Shown here: positions 27,581 through 37,035 of the stretch, one piece after another
Numbering within the stretch: position 1 is the stretch's first letter
Layout: each line of letters starts with the position of its first letter
NCBI GenBank assembly: GCA_030595125.1
Contig: JAUVDV010000014.1
Span: forward strand, 1 to 64,000
Origin: Deltaproteobacteria bacterium
GTDB taxonomy: Bacteria; Myxococcota_A; Polyangia; JAAYKL01
Reading direction: 5' to 3'
DNA length: 64,000 nt
The notes under the pieces: model-generated
The model's input: the letters and a program-made list of their open reading frames with translations, nothing else
Told to the model about the DNA's origin: nothing
Databases searched by the model: none
Program-made: the position numbers and the translations under genes

Positions 27581-29497
27581 GTGATCATGGGTAGTGGGGG
27601 CAAACGAAGAAGAAAATCGGTCATAGGAGCCGGTTGTTTTTTTGCGGCGCTGGCATTGCTCACGCATGCGTGTACCGTTGCAGATGAGTTGTCCGCTTCT
27701 TTCTTTCCCCTGGAGGACGCATCGTCCGAGACCGGAACGGAGGAAGGGGATGATACCGCCGTTCTCGGCATACTGCCCAAGGGTCCGGACCCGGACGACG
27801 AGTGGATCGAGTGCGAGGAGACCGAGTGCCCCAGTCCATGTCGTTTTCATGTCAACATCAATGTTGACATCATGGGCGACGGGCTCTCATGGGAGACAGC
27901 CTTCCCGACCATTCAGGAGGGAATCAACGCTGCTCACTGCGCGGCGATTGCCTGCGAGACGCCGTGTCAGGTCTGGGTAGCGACGGGAGCCTATTATATC
28001 TATCGGTACAAGATCGACAACACCGTGAGACTGCGAGAGTGGGTCGAGTTGTACGGTGGGTTCCAGGGAGACGAGCAGCACCTGGACGCGCGGGACTGGG
28101 TGAGTAATGAGGTTGTGTTGCTCGGCTCACACGAGAATGACGACTCCCTCCATGTGGTTCATGTTGTATGGGCTCAGGATCATACGCGCCTGGACGGTTT
28201 CACCGTGACCGGCGGCAGGGGGCCGACCGAGTGGACGGAAGACATTTTTACCGATGGGGAGAACGAGCATCGGCGCTATGGGGCGGGGCTATACAGTTAC
28301 AGAACTTCGCCGGTTATTGCCAACTGCATCTTCGTGGACAATGACGCTGGTGAGGTCGTCGGGTGCGGAGGCGGGGCCTACTTCGGCTGCGACTACTTGT
28401 CCGTGCCGAGCGAGCCGGTGATCGAGAACTGCGTTTTCGAGAACAACGCCGCTATTTCGGGGGGGGCGGTCTGTTCGGAGTACTCCAGGCCGTCTTTCTA
28501 CGGAAATATATTCAAGTCCAACGCGGTTCGTCGGAACGGTGGGGCAATATACAGTAGTGGAGGCAGGCTCGATATTGAAGAGTGCTTCTTCGAGGAGAAC
28601 AGCGCCTGCATGTACCCTTCCGATCCCTGGAACGACGACGATGGTGGAGCCGTCTATCTGGACTATGGTGTGTCCGCGATCATCCTGGACAGCGATTTCT
28701 ACTCCAACCACGCCGGCAGGGGCGGGGCGATCTGCGATAATGGGTACACCGATCTTCTTGTCGAGCGGAGCACGTTCGACGGGAACTTCGCCGAAAGGGC
28801 CGGGGCTGTGATGGAGAGTCTGGGGAGCCACTGGCGGATTTCCGATAGCGTCTTTTCGAGGAACGAGGCATCCAATCGCGGCGGCGCGATATGGAATATA
28901 AACAGCAACGAGGACGAATCCATTGTGCTGGAGAGATGCCTGTTCGAGGAGAACACCGCTGAGCTGGGCGGGGCAATTTCCGACTCCAACGGGACCCCGC
29001 AAATCTCCAACTGCGTCTTCGTGGCCAATTCGGCGCAGGAGGGGGGCGCCATTCATCACTCTGGTTGTTGCTCGTCAGTCGGGAACCCGGTCTGGTTCGG
29101 CAACACATTTTACGGGAATCAGGCCGACGTTGGAGGTGCTATATATGATTGGGCGAGTTCATGCTTCCCGATCATCCGGAACTGCATTTTTTGGGGGAAC
29201 TCGAATGATCAAATCCTGGTGTATGGTGGAGGAATACTGAGTGCGCTGGATTACAGCCTCGTGGAGGGTGGATATTCGGGTGAGGGCAACGTCGACGGTG
29301 ATCCGCTGTTTGCCGATGTGGCTGGACTGGATTTCCATCTGCTTCCATATTCACCATGCATCGACGCAGCCGACGGCGACACGGCCCCCCCGATGGATAT
29401 GGAAGGTAACCCACGCCATGACGATCCCGCCACGGTCAATACGGGGGTAGGGACGCCGCCATGGACCGATATCGGGGCATTCGAATTCATCCCCTGA
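27581..29497 (+). CDS. Parallel beta-helix surface lipoprotein (right-handed repeats)
   Basis: A 638-residue exported protein. It may start at GTG 27581 or ATG 27587; neither has a strong ribosome site. A basic signal peptide is followed by LLTHAC, a lipobox-like site. After an acidic linker comes GDGLSWETAFPTIQEGINAA, the usual opening of polymorphic right-handed beta-helix proteins. About twelve repeats follow of the NCIFVDNDA / GGAVCSEYS type (GGAI and N-x-F-x-x-N-x-A). The end has DPLFAD, SPCIDAADG and DIGAFEF, the typical C-terminal cap. No catalytic residues are identifiable. The convergent gene at 29525 is a paralogue. Confidence 0.85.
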   Translation: MIMGSGGKRRRKSVIGAGCFFAALALLTHACTVADELSASFFPLEDASSETGTEEGDDTAVLGILPKGPDPDDEWIECEETECPSPCRFHVNINVDIMGDGLSWETAFPTIQEGINAAHCAAIACETPCQVWVATGAYYIYRYKIDNTVRLREWVELYGGFQGDEQHLDARDWVSNEVVLLGSHENDDSLHVVHVVWAQDHTRLDGFTVTGGRGPTEWTEDIFTDGENEHRRYGAGLYSYRTSPVIANCIFVDNDAGEVVGCGGGAYFGCDYLSVPSEPVIENCVFENNAAISGGAVCSEYSRPSFYGNIFKSNAVRRNGGAIYSSGGRLDIEECFFEENSACMYPSDPWNDDDGGAVYLDYGVSAIILDSDFYSNHAGRGGAICDNGYTDLLVERSTFDGNFAERAGAVMESLGSHWRISDSVFSRNEASNRGGAIWNINSNEDESIVLERCLFEENTAELGGAISDSNGTPQISNCVFVANSAQEGGAIHHSGCCSSVGNPVWFGNTFYGNQADVGGAIYDWASSCFPIIRNCIFWGNSNDQILVYGGGILSALDYSLVEGGYSGEGNVDGDPLFADVAGLDFHLLPYSPCIDAADGDTAPPMDMEGNPRHDDPATVNTGVGTPPWTDIGAFEFIP

Positions 29498-29524
29498 CGT
29501 CCGACGGAGTGGGGAAGGGCGCGA

Positions 29525-30913
29525 TTATGGAAGGTACTCCAGGGCTCCGATGTCGGCGAATTCGCAGCAGTCGCTGTCTCCTTCGACGCACTCGTAATTG
29601 TTCCCGGTTGATGGATCGTCGTGCCTGGCGTTTCCCGCCATATCCTTTTCGGGAGCGCGACTACCGTCGGCGGCGTCGATACAGGGTGAACCCGCGAGTG
29701 GCTCAAAGTGCAACCAGTCCATATCGGCCAGGAGCGGATCGCCGTCGACCACGTCCGTTCCCTCGTATCCTCCCTGAACGACGCTGTGGGATACCGTCAG
29801 CGGTGCGTTACCGTTTCCGAAGATCTGGGCCGGTTCGTTGCCCCAGAAGATGGAGTTGATTACGGTCGCTCCGGCGTTTTCAATTGCCGCCAGCGCCGCC
29901 CCGTTTTCCGAGACGGCGTAGTTGTCGACGAAGGTGCAGTTGATGATTTGGGGTACGCAGGTGTCATCGGCGGTAATGGCCCCTCCGTAATATGAGGCGT
30001 TTCTGTAGAAGACGGTATTGACTATCAGCGCATCGCCGCAACAGGGTCCGCTAAGGGACACAGCCCCGTTGTCGCCGTTGTCGTAGAAGGCACAGTCGAT
30101 GATGGTAACCCCGCTTGAATCCCTTACACGTATTCCCCCCTCGTTGTCATCGAATACGCAACGCTCGAAGACCGGGTTGCTGTTCCAGCAATTTCTGACT
30201 GCTCCCTTGTTGGAAACGAAAACGGTATCGGTAACATGGGGGGAGCTGTAACGGTTATCTATCGCGCCTCCACTTTCACTGCTGTTGCCAGTGTTGTTTT
30301 CGAACCGGCAATTGGAAACAGTGGGGGATACCGAGAAGTTTAACAGGCCTGCCCCAATGCTGTCGGGGAAGTCGCCGTCGGCCCTCCCGTTCCTTATGGT
30401 AAACCCGTCAATGGTTGCGTTAGAGGCGCCGGTGAGTATGTGATAGACGGCCATATCGTTGTCTGGTCCGACCCTCCCGTCGAGGATCGTCAGGTTGGCG
30501 ACCGGATCCCGCTTGGAAGAAGTGGTCTCGTCCCCGGCGAATCCGCCCAGAATTCGGACCCCGGGCTCCATCTGGATGGTATCGTTGCGCGAGGCCCGTA
30601 GAACGTAGTAGATGCCGGCGGCGACCCAGACGTCGCAGGGGGCTTCGGTAGCGGCTTGGTCGACCGCGTCGATGACCGAAGAAAATGCACTCTCCCAGGT
30701 CAGCCCGTCCGATTCGAGGACGTTGCCGCCCCAGGGCGCTGCGTATCTGCGACAGTTTTCCGGGTCGGTGTTCTCGGACTCCGTGTCGTCGGAGCCGCCG
30801 TCATTATCTGATGGTGGTATGGAATTGCATGCTCCGCACAACAGGCACGCGAGCGCCAGTGTCGTCACAGCAATCTGGATTGCGGGAATACGTTTGTGTT
30901 CTGGTGGTGTCAT
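29525..30913 (-). CDS. Parallel beta-helix surface lipoprotein, paralogue of 27581
   Basis: A 462-residue lipoprotein from ATG 30911-30913; the longer frame adds six residues. The lipobox is LCGAC. An acidic Asp/Ser/Glu linker and SDGLTWESAFSSVIDAVDQA lead into right-handed beta-helix repeats (NCRFENNTG, DTVFVSNKG, NTVFYRNAS, NCTFVDNYA). The cap, DPLLAD, SPCIDAADG and DIGALEYLP, matches that of the neighbouring gene almost residue for residue. The pair is convergent with 27 bases between, consistent with an inverted duplication. The ligand is unknown. Confidence 0.85.
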   Translation of the reverse strand: MTPPEHKRIPAIQIAVTTLALACLLCGACNSIPPSDNDGGSDDTESENTDPENCRRYAAPWGGNVLESDGLTWESAFSSVIDAVDQAATEAPCDVWVAAGIYYVLRASRNDTIQMEPGVRILGGFAGDETTSSKRDPVANLTILDGRVGPDNDMAVYHILTGASNATIDGFTIRNGRADGDFPDSIGAGLLNFSVSPTVSNCRFENNTGNSSESGGAIDNRYSSPHVTDTVFVSNKGAVRNCWNSNPVFERCVFDDNEGGIRVRDSSGVTIIDCAFYDNGDNGAVSLSGPCCGDALIVNTVFYRNASYYGGAITADDTCVPQIINCTFVDNYAVSENGAALAAIENAGATVINSIFWGNEPAQIFGNGNAPLTVSHSVVQGGYEGTDVVDGDPLLADMDWLHFEPLAGSPCIDAADGSRAPEKDMAGNARHDDPSTGNNYECVEGDSDCCEFADIGALEYLP

Positions 30914-31044
30914 CTTACCCAATACAAACACTATATCACGTGGCGCGAATTTCTTTTGGAACTGTTGTTCTTCCCTGTCGGTTGACGGGGGGTATGCTCG
31001 TGATTACGCTTCGGTCGATCGAGTGAACCCGATGGAGGAATACA

Positions 31045-31974
31045 ATGGCCGATACGCAAACCATAGACGTAGTGATAGTCGGTTCGGGACCAGCCGGATA
31101 TACGGCGGCGATTTATGCCGCGCGGGCCGGTCGCAAGCCCCTGGTGATTGAGGGGTTGGCCCCCGGCGGACAGCTGATGATCACCACGGAGATCGAAAAC
31201 TTTCCCGGGTTCAAAGATCCACTCGCCGGCCCGGAACTCATGGCCGCCATGCGGGCGCAGGCGCAGCGCGTGGGGGCGGAGATCATGGTCGATGCGGTGG
31301 AGGAAGTGGATCTCTCGTCCCGGCCGTTCAAGGTGAAAATGAGTTCGCGGGAGGTGGCGGCGGAAACCATTATCATCGCGACGGGGGCGGAGGCCGGGTG
31401 GCTGAACATCCCATCCGAGCAGAAGTTCCAGGGGCGTGGTGTATCCGCGTGCGCGACGTGTGACGGGTTCTTTTTCCGGGGAAAAAAAGTGGCGGTAGTA
31501 GGGGGCGGTGATACTGCGGCGGAGGAAGCGCTATACCTGACGAGCCATGCCTCGGAGGTTTATCTGGTTCATCGCCGGGACGAGATGAGGGCCTCCAATA
31601 TCATGGCCGATCGTGTTGCGAACAACGACAAGATCAAGCCCAAGTGGTTTCGGGTAGTCGACGAAATTCTTGGCGACGAATCGGGCGTAACGGGAGTCAG
31701 GCTCAAGGACCCCCGCAACGACGAAACAGAGGAGATTGCGCTGGACGGTGTCTTCATGGCCATCGGTCACCGACCCAAGACGGAGTTCCTCAAGGGACAG
31801 ATCGAAGTCGATGGCGAGGGATATATCGTTACCAAGCCGGACTCCACAAGGACAAGCGTCGAGGGTGTTTACGCAGCGGGCGACGTGCAGGACAAGGTGT
31901 ACAGGCAAGCGATCACAGCGGCAGGCACCGGCTGCATGGCCGCGCTGGAAGCCACCCGATTCCTTGAAGAGTAG
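31045..31974 (+). CDS. trxB: Thioredoxin reductase
   Basis: A 309-residue flavoprotein that reduces thioredoxin with NADPH. FAD-binding GSGPAGYTAAIYAARA is at residues 13-28, the redox-active pair is in CATCDGFFFRGK (about 136-147), NADPH-binding GGGDTAAEEA follows at about 154, and the C-terminal FAD motif is VYAAGDVQD. ATG 31045 has GGAGGAA five bases upstream. The length is standard for the low-molecular-weight type. No thioredoxin gene is adjacent. It is followed after 39 bases by the BrnT/BrnA pair on the same strand, probably without functional link. Confidence 0.97.
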   Translation: MADTQTIDVVIVGSGPAGYTAAIYAARAGRKPLVIEGLAPGGQLMITTEIENFPGFKDPLAGPELMAAMRAQAQRVGAEIMVDAVEEVDLSSRPFKVKMSSREVAAETIIIATGAEAGWLNIPSEQKFQGRGVSACATCDGFFFRGKKVAVVGGGDTAAEEALYLTSHASEVYLVHRRDEMRASNIMADRVANNDKIKPKWFRVVDEILGDESGVTGVRLKDPRNDETEEIALDGVFMAIGHRPKTEFLKGQIEVDGEGYIVTKPDSTRTSVEGVYAAGDVQDKVYRQAITAAGTGCMAALEATRFLEE

Positions 31975-32013
31975 GGGGCGCGATAGACATATTCCGGCCT
32001 GAGGAGATTTCGA

Positions 32014-32334
32014 TTGTCAAAAGGGCCGAAGCGGATATGGAGGGTTCCGTTGCTCAAGTTTGTTTGGGAAGAGAAGAAGGCAGACGTAAATGCCAGCAAA
32101 CATGGCGTGACGTTCGAGGAGGCGGCGACGGTGTTTGCCGATCCGCTGTCGATGACAATCGAAGATCGCGACCATTCCACCGACGAGGTCAGATTGGTGA
32201 CATTGGGTCTATCCATTTCTGGTAAAATGTTAGTTGTGGTACATGTCGACAGGGGCGATGACTTGCGGATCATCAGCGCGAGGCAAGCTACCGCACGAGA
32301 AAAGAGAAGCTACCATGGCGAAGATCAAAAATGA
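32014..32334 (+). CDS. brnT: BrnT-type ribonuclease toxin
   Basis: Up to 106 residues from TTG 32014 (GAGGAG upstream). A TTG at 32050, with GGAGGG five bases before it, gives 94 residues starting LLKFVWEEKKADVNASKHGV and fits the family better. BrnT toxins are RelE-fold ribonucleases; recognisable parts are FVWEEKKADVNASKHGVTFE, ATVFADP, and the C-terminal ISARQATAREKRSY. It overlaps the antitoxin start by 20 bases. The pair is intact and probably autoregulated by the antitoxin. Confidence 0.88.
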   Translation: MSKGPKRIWRVPLLKFVWEEKKADVNASKHGVTFEEAATVFADPLSMTIEDRDHSTDEVRLVTLGLSISGKMLVVVHVDRGDDLRIISARQATAREKRSYHGEDQK

Positions 32335-32521
32335 TCGCGTTGGAGAAATGAAAGCCGAGTACGACTTCAGCGGAGGCGAGCGTGGTCGATACGCGAAACG
32401 GTTTGCCGAGGGAGCGAACGTCATTGTGCTCGACCCCGATGTGGCGGAGGTGTTTAAGAATTCGCGCGAAGTCAATGATGCGCTCAGGACCCTTGTCCGG
32501 CTTGAAGAGGCCCGAGAGTGA
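32315..32521 (+). CDS. brnA: BrnA-type antitoxin
   Basis: A 68-residue antitoxin starting at ATG 32315 inside the 3' end of brnT. It has the usual order: charged N-terminal arm that wraps the toxin (VGEMKAEYDFSGGERGRYAK), then a ribbon-helix-helix-like DNA-binding part (NVIVLDPDVAEVFKNSREV) and a short C-terminal helix (ALRTLVRLEEARE). The order toxin then antitoxin, and overlap, are typical of BrnT/BrnA. It ends 54 bases from the convergent metal-transport permease gene. Confidence 0.85.
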   Translation: MAKIKNDRVGEMKAEYDFSGGERGRYAKRFAEGANVIVLDPDVAEVFKNSREVNDALRTLVRLEEARE

Positions 32522-32575
32522 GAGAAAAGGGTCAGCTGGGGTTGAGGGAGGGGTAGTCCCGAACGAATGCAACCT

Positions 32576-33940
32576 TCATTTCCCTGAGTTCCAGGTGTTC
32601 CATTTGACAAGAGCTTCGAGGTTGCCCTGCGAGTCCGGTTCGTCCATGGGGGCGTAACCGAAATCGTTGCCGCTGGATTTGACCAGGGCGGTCATGGCCT
32701 CGTGTCTGAACAACGGGATCTCGCCGCTCTTCATGATCTCCAGCAGAACGGCACGGCCGGACGGCGGATCGAGCGTGAGCAACCTCATGGCCATGGCGAC
32801 CCGCAACTCCTCGTCGTCTGTCGTGGCGATAGCCTTGTTGATTGCCGCTGCATCGGTCACTTCCTTCAGGATTCCGGCTCGCTGAGTGATGTCGACTGCG
32901 GAGAGCTTGTCGATGAGCGAGGCCTCGGGCGTGGCGTCGTCGTGATGGTGGTCGGCATGACTAATATCTGCGCCGTGCCCCAGAGAATGGGTCTCTCCCT
33001 TGCAATCGTGATCGTGTCCGCAATCCGCAGGGGAGAAAAACCCTCCCATCATGTAGAAGGCGATGACAATGACAGCCGTTGTGGCTATCCCCGCGGCCAC
33101 ATAGCCGGCGGCAACCCCCGGTCGGGCCGATCGAATAACGAAGAGCACAAGGGCCACCAGAAGGAGCGCGGCACCGTAAACCGAGACCACCATGGGTCCG
33201 CTGGGGAAGTCGAATGTGTAGCTAGCGACCAGTCCCACGAAGCTCACCAGCGTGCCGGCAAACCAGCCGATGAGGAGCTGGTGCATGAGCCGGTCGGTGA
33301 TGGAGATCGCCATGATGGCGGGAACAACCAGGAAGACGAACACGAGCAGAACCCCGGCGGTATTCACCGAGAGGGTGATGACCAGACCGAATGACATGTA
33401 AAAGAGAAAGTCCCACAGCCTGACGTTGATGCCGCGCCGGTAAGCCTCGTCCGGATCGTTGGAGATCAGGAGGAACCGTTCCCGGAAGACGTAGTGAAAG
33501 ATGCCCACTGCCGCGTACACCACGGCGGCGATGACGACTGTCTGCCACTTGACCCACAGGATGCTCCCGGTGAGGACCTCCTTGATGTGCTCCGCCCCGT
33601 GTGGGGCCCGATCGATGATCAGGATCGCGACGGCGGCGGCGAGGGCGTACACCAGGCCGATGACCGCTTCCTGGGGGATTCGCTCATCCCGCAGCCGGGT
33701 CAGGGAGAACACCGCCGCGCCGATGAATGTGAAAAGCAGTGAGAAGACGTACGCGCCGGGCGTCTGGGGATGGATGCCAAACAGGAAAGCCACGATGGTT
33801 CCCAGTGCCGCGATCTGGGCGAGGGCCAGGTCAACAAAAATGACCTTTCGCTTGATCACGTGAATTCCCAGGTAGGAGTGAATGCCCACCAGAACGAGGC
33901 ATTCCATGAACGGCAGCATCATCAGTTTCCATGGGGACAT
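32576..33940 (-). CDS. Zn/Mn-type ABC transporter permease with extra C-terminal domain
   Basis: A 454-residue protein. ATG 33938-33940 has GGAGGA seven bases upstream. The first 290 residues are a ZnuB/MntB-type ABC-3 permease with eight or more membrane helices and the coupling region ISNDPDEAYRRGINVRLWDF, TAGVLLVFVFLVVPAI. Family members end near 290. Here a His/Asp-rich loop (CGHDHDC, then HADHHHDD, about 305-335) and a soluble helical domain of some 115 residues follow, like HEAT repeats. The His-rich stretch could bind the metal. It is the last gene of the operon with the binding protein and outer-membrane protein. Confidence 0.88.
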   Translation of the reverse strand: MSPWKLMMLPFMECLVLVGIHSYLGIHVIKRKVIFVDLALAQIAALGTIVAFLFGIHPQTPGAYVFSLLFTFIGAAVFSLTRLRDERIPQEAVIGLVYALAAAVAILIIDRAPHGAEHIKEVLTGSILWVKWQTVVIAAVVYAAVGIFHYVFRERFLLISNDPDEAYRRGINVRLWDFLFYMSFGLVITLSVNTAGVLLVFVFLVVPAIMAISITDRLMHQLLIGWFAGTLVSFVGLVASYTFDFPSGPMVVSVYGAALLLVALVLFVIRSARPGVAAGYVAAGIATTAVIVIAFYMMGGFFSPADCGHDHDCKGETHSLGHGADISHADHHHDDATPEASLIDKLSAVDITQRAGILKEVTDAAAINKAIATTDDEELRVAMAMRLLTLDPPSGRAVLLEIMKSGEIPLFRHEAMTALVKSSGNDFGYAPMDEPDSQGNLEALVKWNTWNSGK

Positions 33941-33993
33941 GTGAATTTCCTCCAAGTGGTTCAGTTACAGCAATATATGTAGAAAAGGAATTG

Positions 33994-35079
33994 CTATTGT
34001 ACGTTGTAACCGGCTTTGAGGTCTTTGACCCAGCGGTCGATGAGTTGGGAGTATACTTTCACGGTGGGCACGCCCTTGACGGAGAGGGGTACGATGATGG
34101 GTGTGGCGTCGACCGCGCGGCAGATCTTTTTGACTTTGTTTTCATCGTAGTAGTTCGCGGCGAGCACGACCTTGACGTTCAACCGACCCATTGTCTTTAT
34201 CAGACGTTCCACGTCCTTGGGAGACGGCGGAATAGAGGGCTTGGGCTCCACTTCGCCCACCACGTCGAATCCGAAGAGCTTGGTGAAGTAGATCCAGTTC
34301 TTGTGGTAGGTGACCAGCTTTTTACCGCGCAGGGGCAGCATCTCCTTCATCCAGCCTCCGAGCTTGTCGATCAGCTTGACGCCGCCGAGTTCCTTGTCTT
34401 TCAGGAACGAGATCAGGTTGCCGGAACGGGCCAGGCGGTCCAGGGTTTTTGCGCCCAGGATCCCGATCAGGTCCTTGCCGTACATCTTGTTGTTCATGTT
34501 TCGCTTGAACTTCTTGAGCTGCTTCGCGTAGTAGTCGCCGTTGTCCGGGTCGACCTTCTTGAGGCCGATGGCGATGTTGGTGGCGATGGTCTTGGCGTTC
34601 AGCGGGCTGGTGTGAATATGGGGGTTGCCGTACACATGGACGCCTCCCTGACCGCGGTCCAGCACCGCCGGGATCTCTCGGAGTTTGAGACCGTCGGATA
34701 CAGACACGTAACCGATCTGTCCTTCCCTGATGTTTTTGTTCTGCGATTTGTCGATCACGGCCGGTCCCCACAGCTCCAGGTCGAGGCCGGTGGTGAGGAA
34801 CAGGTCGGCCTTGGCCAGCTTCTGCGCGTAACTGGGCTTGGGTCGCACGAAGTGGGGATCCTCGTCTCCCTCGGCGATGGCGACCACCTTGACCTTGTCG
34901 CCGCCGACCTCTCGAGCGATGGCCGCATAGTCCGTGAGCGTGGCGACCACGTAGATCTTGCCGCCGGCCTTTGCCGCGCCGACCCCGGGGACGCCCAGGA
35001 TCAGACAGAACAGGGCCAACCCCGCGAGGGCCGGTCCCAGAATCGAGGATTTCAAATTGTGATGTTGGTTTTTCTTCAT
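33994..35079 (-). CDS. Zn/Mn-type ABC substrate-binding protein
   Basis: A 361-residue periplasmic protein of the ZnuA/cluster A-I family. The signal peptide ends GVGAAKA. Candidate metal ligands are His in DEDPHFVRP, His in YGNPHIHTSP, His in TYHKNW and an acidic residue in YYDENK, each at the family position. The charged His-rich loop of ZnuA is nearly absent, so zinc versus manganese is not decided. ATG 35077-35079 has GAGG seven bases upstream. The permease follows 53 bases downstream. No ATPase gene is present in the operon. Confidence 0.9.
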   Translation of the reverse strand: MKKNQHHNLKSSILGPALAGLALFCLILGVPGVGAAKAGGKIYVVATLTDYAAIAREVGGDKVKVVAIAEGDEDPHFVRPKPSYAQKLAKADLFLTTGLDLELWGPAVIDKSQNKNIREGQIGYVSVSDGLKLREIPAVLDRGQGGVHVYGNPHIHTSPLNAKTIATNIAIGLKKVDPDNGDYYAKQLKKFKRNMNNKMYGKDLIGILGAKTLDRLARSGNLISFLKDKELGGVKLIDKLGGWMKEMLPLRGKKLVTYHKNWIYFTKLFGFDVVGEVEPKPSIPPSPKDVERLIKTMGRLNVKVVLAANYYDENKVKKICRAVDATPIIVPLSVKGVPTVKVYSQLIDRWVKDLKAGYNVQ

Positions 35080-35099
35080 TTTAGTGCCTCTTTATTCCT

Positions 35100-36563
35100 C
35101 TAGTATCGTTCATGTTTATGTGGACCGACACTGAACGTTGTCTGCAGGAACACCCTGTGCTCCGGCTCCATCCCCGTCATATCCGCCCAGTCAATGTAAT
35201 CATATTCCAGGCGAAATCTCACCCACGGGCTCTGCCACCACGTGATGTAGGGAACGACTCCCCATGTGAATTCGCCTTCGTTGTCCAGCTGGAAAGGCTG
35301 GGTGAGATCTCCGCGAACGCCGAAGTACCAGTTGCGAATGGGTTTGATCTGCGCGTACGAGTACACGCCCCATGACTTGATCACGGTGTCCTTCATATCC
35401 GAATCCAGGACTTCCTTGTATGCGTACAGGAACTCGCTGCGCCAGGTGAAGCCCTTGTACTTGGCCTGGTTGACCGGCTCCCAGTTGATGGTGAGATCCG
35501 CGCCTCCGACAATAGTGCGTCGCCAGTCGTCGTCGTTCACGGTGGCGGTGGTAGTGGTGGAAGCCAGCGGAACCGGGTTGCCTTCCGCGTCGTAGAAGGT
35601 GACGGGGTTTTCGCCGTTCTCGTCCGAGTAGAGCTGCATCGGTGTCTGTGTTTCCACAGGTTGTCCCCAGGTGTTGTTTACGCCCACGATGCCGCTCAGT
35701 CCGAGCTCCATGTAGGTGTCCCTGTTAAGATCCCAGTAGTTTCGCATATGGACCAGGCCGCTGGGGACCGAGAAGAAATCGCCGGCGAAAAGTTTGCCGT
35801 TCTGCCCGTTGGTGACCTGTATTTCGAGCTCCAGGTGATGCGCCCACATGGGGGGCAGGGTCATCAGCGCGGACAGGCCCGTCTGGTTGAGGGGGCCGCC
35901 GAAGTGCTCGGTCAGCATGAGCGGGTAGAAGAACTGGTCCAGGCCCGGGGCGTGCCACCGGTTGACCACGCCGAATTGCTGTTGGAATTTGCCCAGGGTC
36001 AGGGAGAGCCAGGGTGTGAGTGCGTTCCAGGTGATGTAGGCCTCTCCGAAGACAACGCCTCCCGGGGTAAATGCAATCACCATCTTGGTGAAGCAGTAGG
36101 GATCCGGGTTGGCCTGGAAATGGATCCCGAGAACCCTGGGAAACACGCCTGTGCGTCCGCCGCCCGGAGAATAGATCTCGCCGTCCTGGTATACAAAACG
36201 GCCGAAGATATCCCCCACGATGCTGAGTTCCGGGTTGAGAGCCTGCAGAGATCTTTCCCCGCCGCTGAAGGTCTTGGCCTCGAGTTCATTCTCGTCATCG
36301 TCGGGTTCGGCAGTGATGGCCGTCTCTGCGTCCGCCTTCAATTCCGCCAGTTCTCGATCCATGTTGTGTTGTCTCAGCTTGTCGATTTCGGCCCTGAGAA
36401 CCTCGATCTCGGCCTTGATTTCCTCTGAGTCGGCAGCCGTTTCCGGTGCGACGGTAGCCTCTTCCGGCTCGGTGGTTTCGTCCTGAGCGAGGAGCGCTCC
36501 AGGAAGGAAGGATGTGGCCAAAAAGCAGATTGCGAAGCTCCAATTCTTGTTTTTTCTATGCAA
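35100..36563 (-). CDS. Outer-membrane beta-barrel protein of the metal-uptake operon
   Basis: A 487-residue protein with signal peptide ending LLAQ. The start is TTG 36561-36563 with AAGGAGCT six bases upstream, an unusual but well supported start. Residues about 45-80 form a coiled coil (SEEIKAEIEVLRAEIDKLR). From about 115 the sequence alternates aromatic and polar residues as in porin-type barrels (ITWWQSPWVRFRLEYDYIDW) and ends in a C-terminal Tyr. Co-transcription with a metal-binding protein and permease suggests it brings metal across the outer membrane, but it lacks TonB-receptor plug features. Confidence 0.7.
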   Translation of the reverse strand: MHRKNKNWSFAICFLATSFLPGALLAQDETTEPEEATVAPETAADSEEIKAEIEVLRAEIDKLRQHNMDRELAELKADAETAITAEPDDDENELEAKTFSGGERSLQALNPELSIVGDIFGRFVYQDGEIYSPGGGRTGVFPRVLGIHFQANPDPYCFTKMVIAFTPGGVVFGEAYITWNALTPWLSLTLGKFQQQFGVVNRWHAPGLDQFFYPLMLTEHFGGPLNQTGLSALMTLPPMWAHHLELEIQVTNGQNGKLFAGDFFSVPSGLVHMRNYWDLNRDTYMELGLSGIVGVNNTWGQPVETQTPMQLYSDENGENPVTFYDAEGNPVPLASTTTTATVNDDDWRRTIVGGADLTINWEPVNQAKYKGFTWRSEFLYAYKEVLDSDMKDTVIKSWGVYSYAQIKPIRNWYFGVRGDLTQPFQLDNEGEFTWGVVPYITWWQSPWVRFRLEYDYIDWADMTGMEPEHRVFLQTTFSVGPHKHERY

Positions 36564-36642
36564 TGTGTAGCTCCTTTTGTCATCGCGAAGATGATGAAAG
36601 CATTGCCTGGTCTAGTGTGCCGAAATACCGTCCGGGAACAAA

Positions 36643-37008
36643 TCAGGATGTCGCGGGAGGCGAGTTGGACGGGGCGAATGTGTATATATCGCCATCAATA
36701 ATGACATGATCTTGCATGGTTGGGACATTGTCGTTCGTCATTTCGGCGGCGGGCACATCCGGTGCGCCGTCGCTGATAATGGTTCTGGCGACCGTGAGGG
36801 CCGTCAGGAAAGCGCAGTCATCGTGATTTGAAGGTATGTCACTGGCATAGGGATTATCGGGAAGATCGTCCAGATCAATGATCTTTCCGTGAGGACAGAC
36901 TATGTGAACCACAGAGACCAGGTGGATCATGGTGCCTATTTGCCAGACGGCAAAAGCAGCCAGCATCACACCGGCGATCCGCTTCCTGGTTTTCTCGAGT
37001 GCTCTCAT
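36643..37008 (-). CDS. Small His/Cys-containing membrane-anchored protein
   Basis: A 121-residue protein from ATG 37006-37008 (MRALEKTRKR). One N-terminal membrane helix (GVMLAAFAVWQIGTMIHLVSVV) is followed by VHIVCPHGKIIDLDD and SNHDDCAFL, which pair Cys and His and could bind a metal. The C-terminal 50 residues are acidic and disordered. It resembles DUF2946-like metal-associated proteins only in outline. It stands at the head of the ABC metal-uptake operon, 79 bases before the barrel gene, so a metal-handling role is likely by context. Confidence 0.6.
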   Translation of the reverse strand: MRALEKTRKRIAGVMLAAFAVWQIGTMIHLVSVVHIVCPHGKIIDLDDLPDNPYASDIPSNHDDCAFLTALTVARTIISDGAPDVPAAEMTNDNVPTMQDHVIIDGDIYTFAPSNSPPATS

Positions 37009-37035
37009 GTGGCGTCCCAAAGTAGTACTTCTTTG

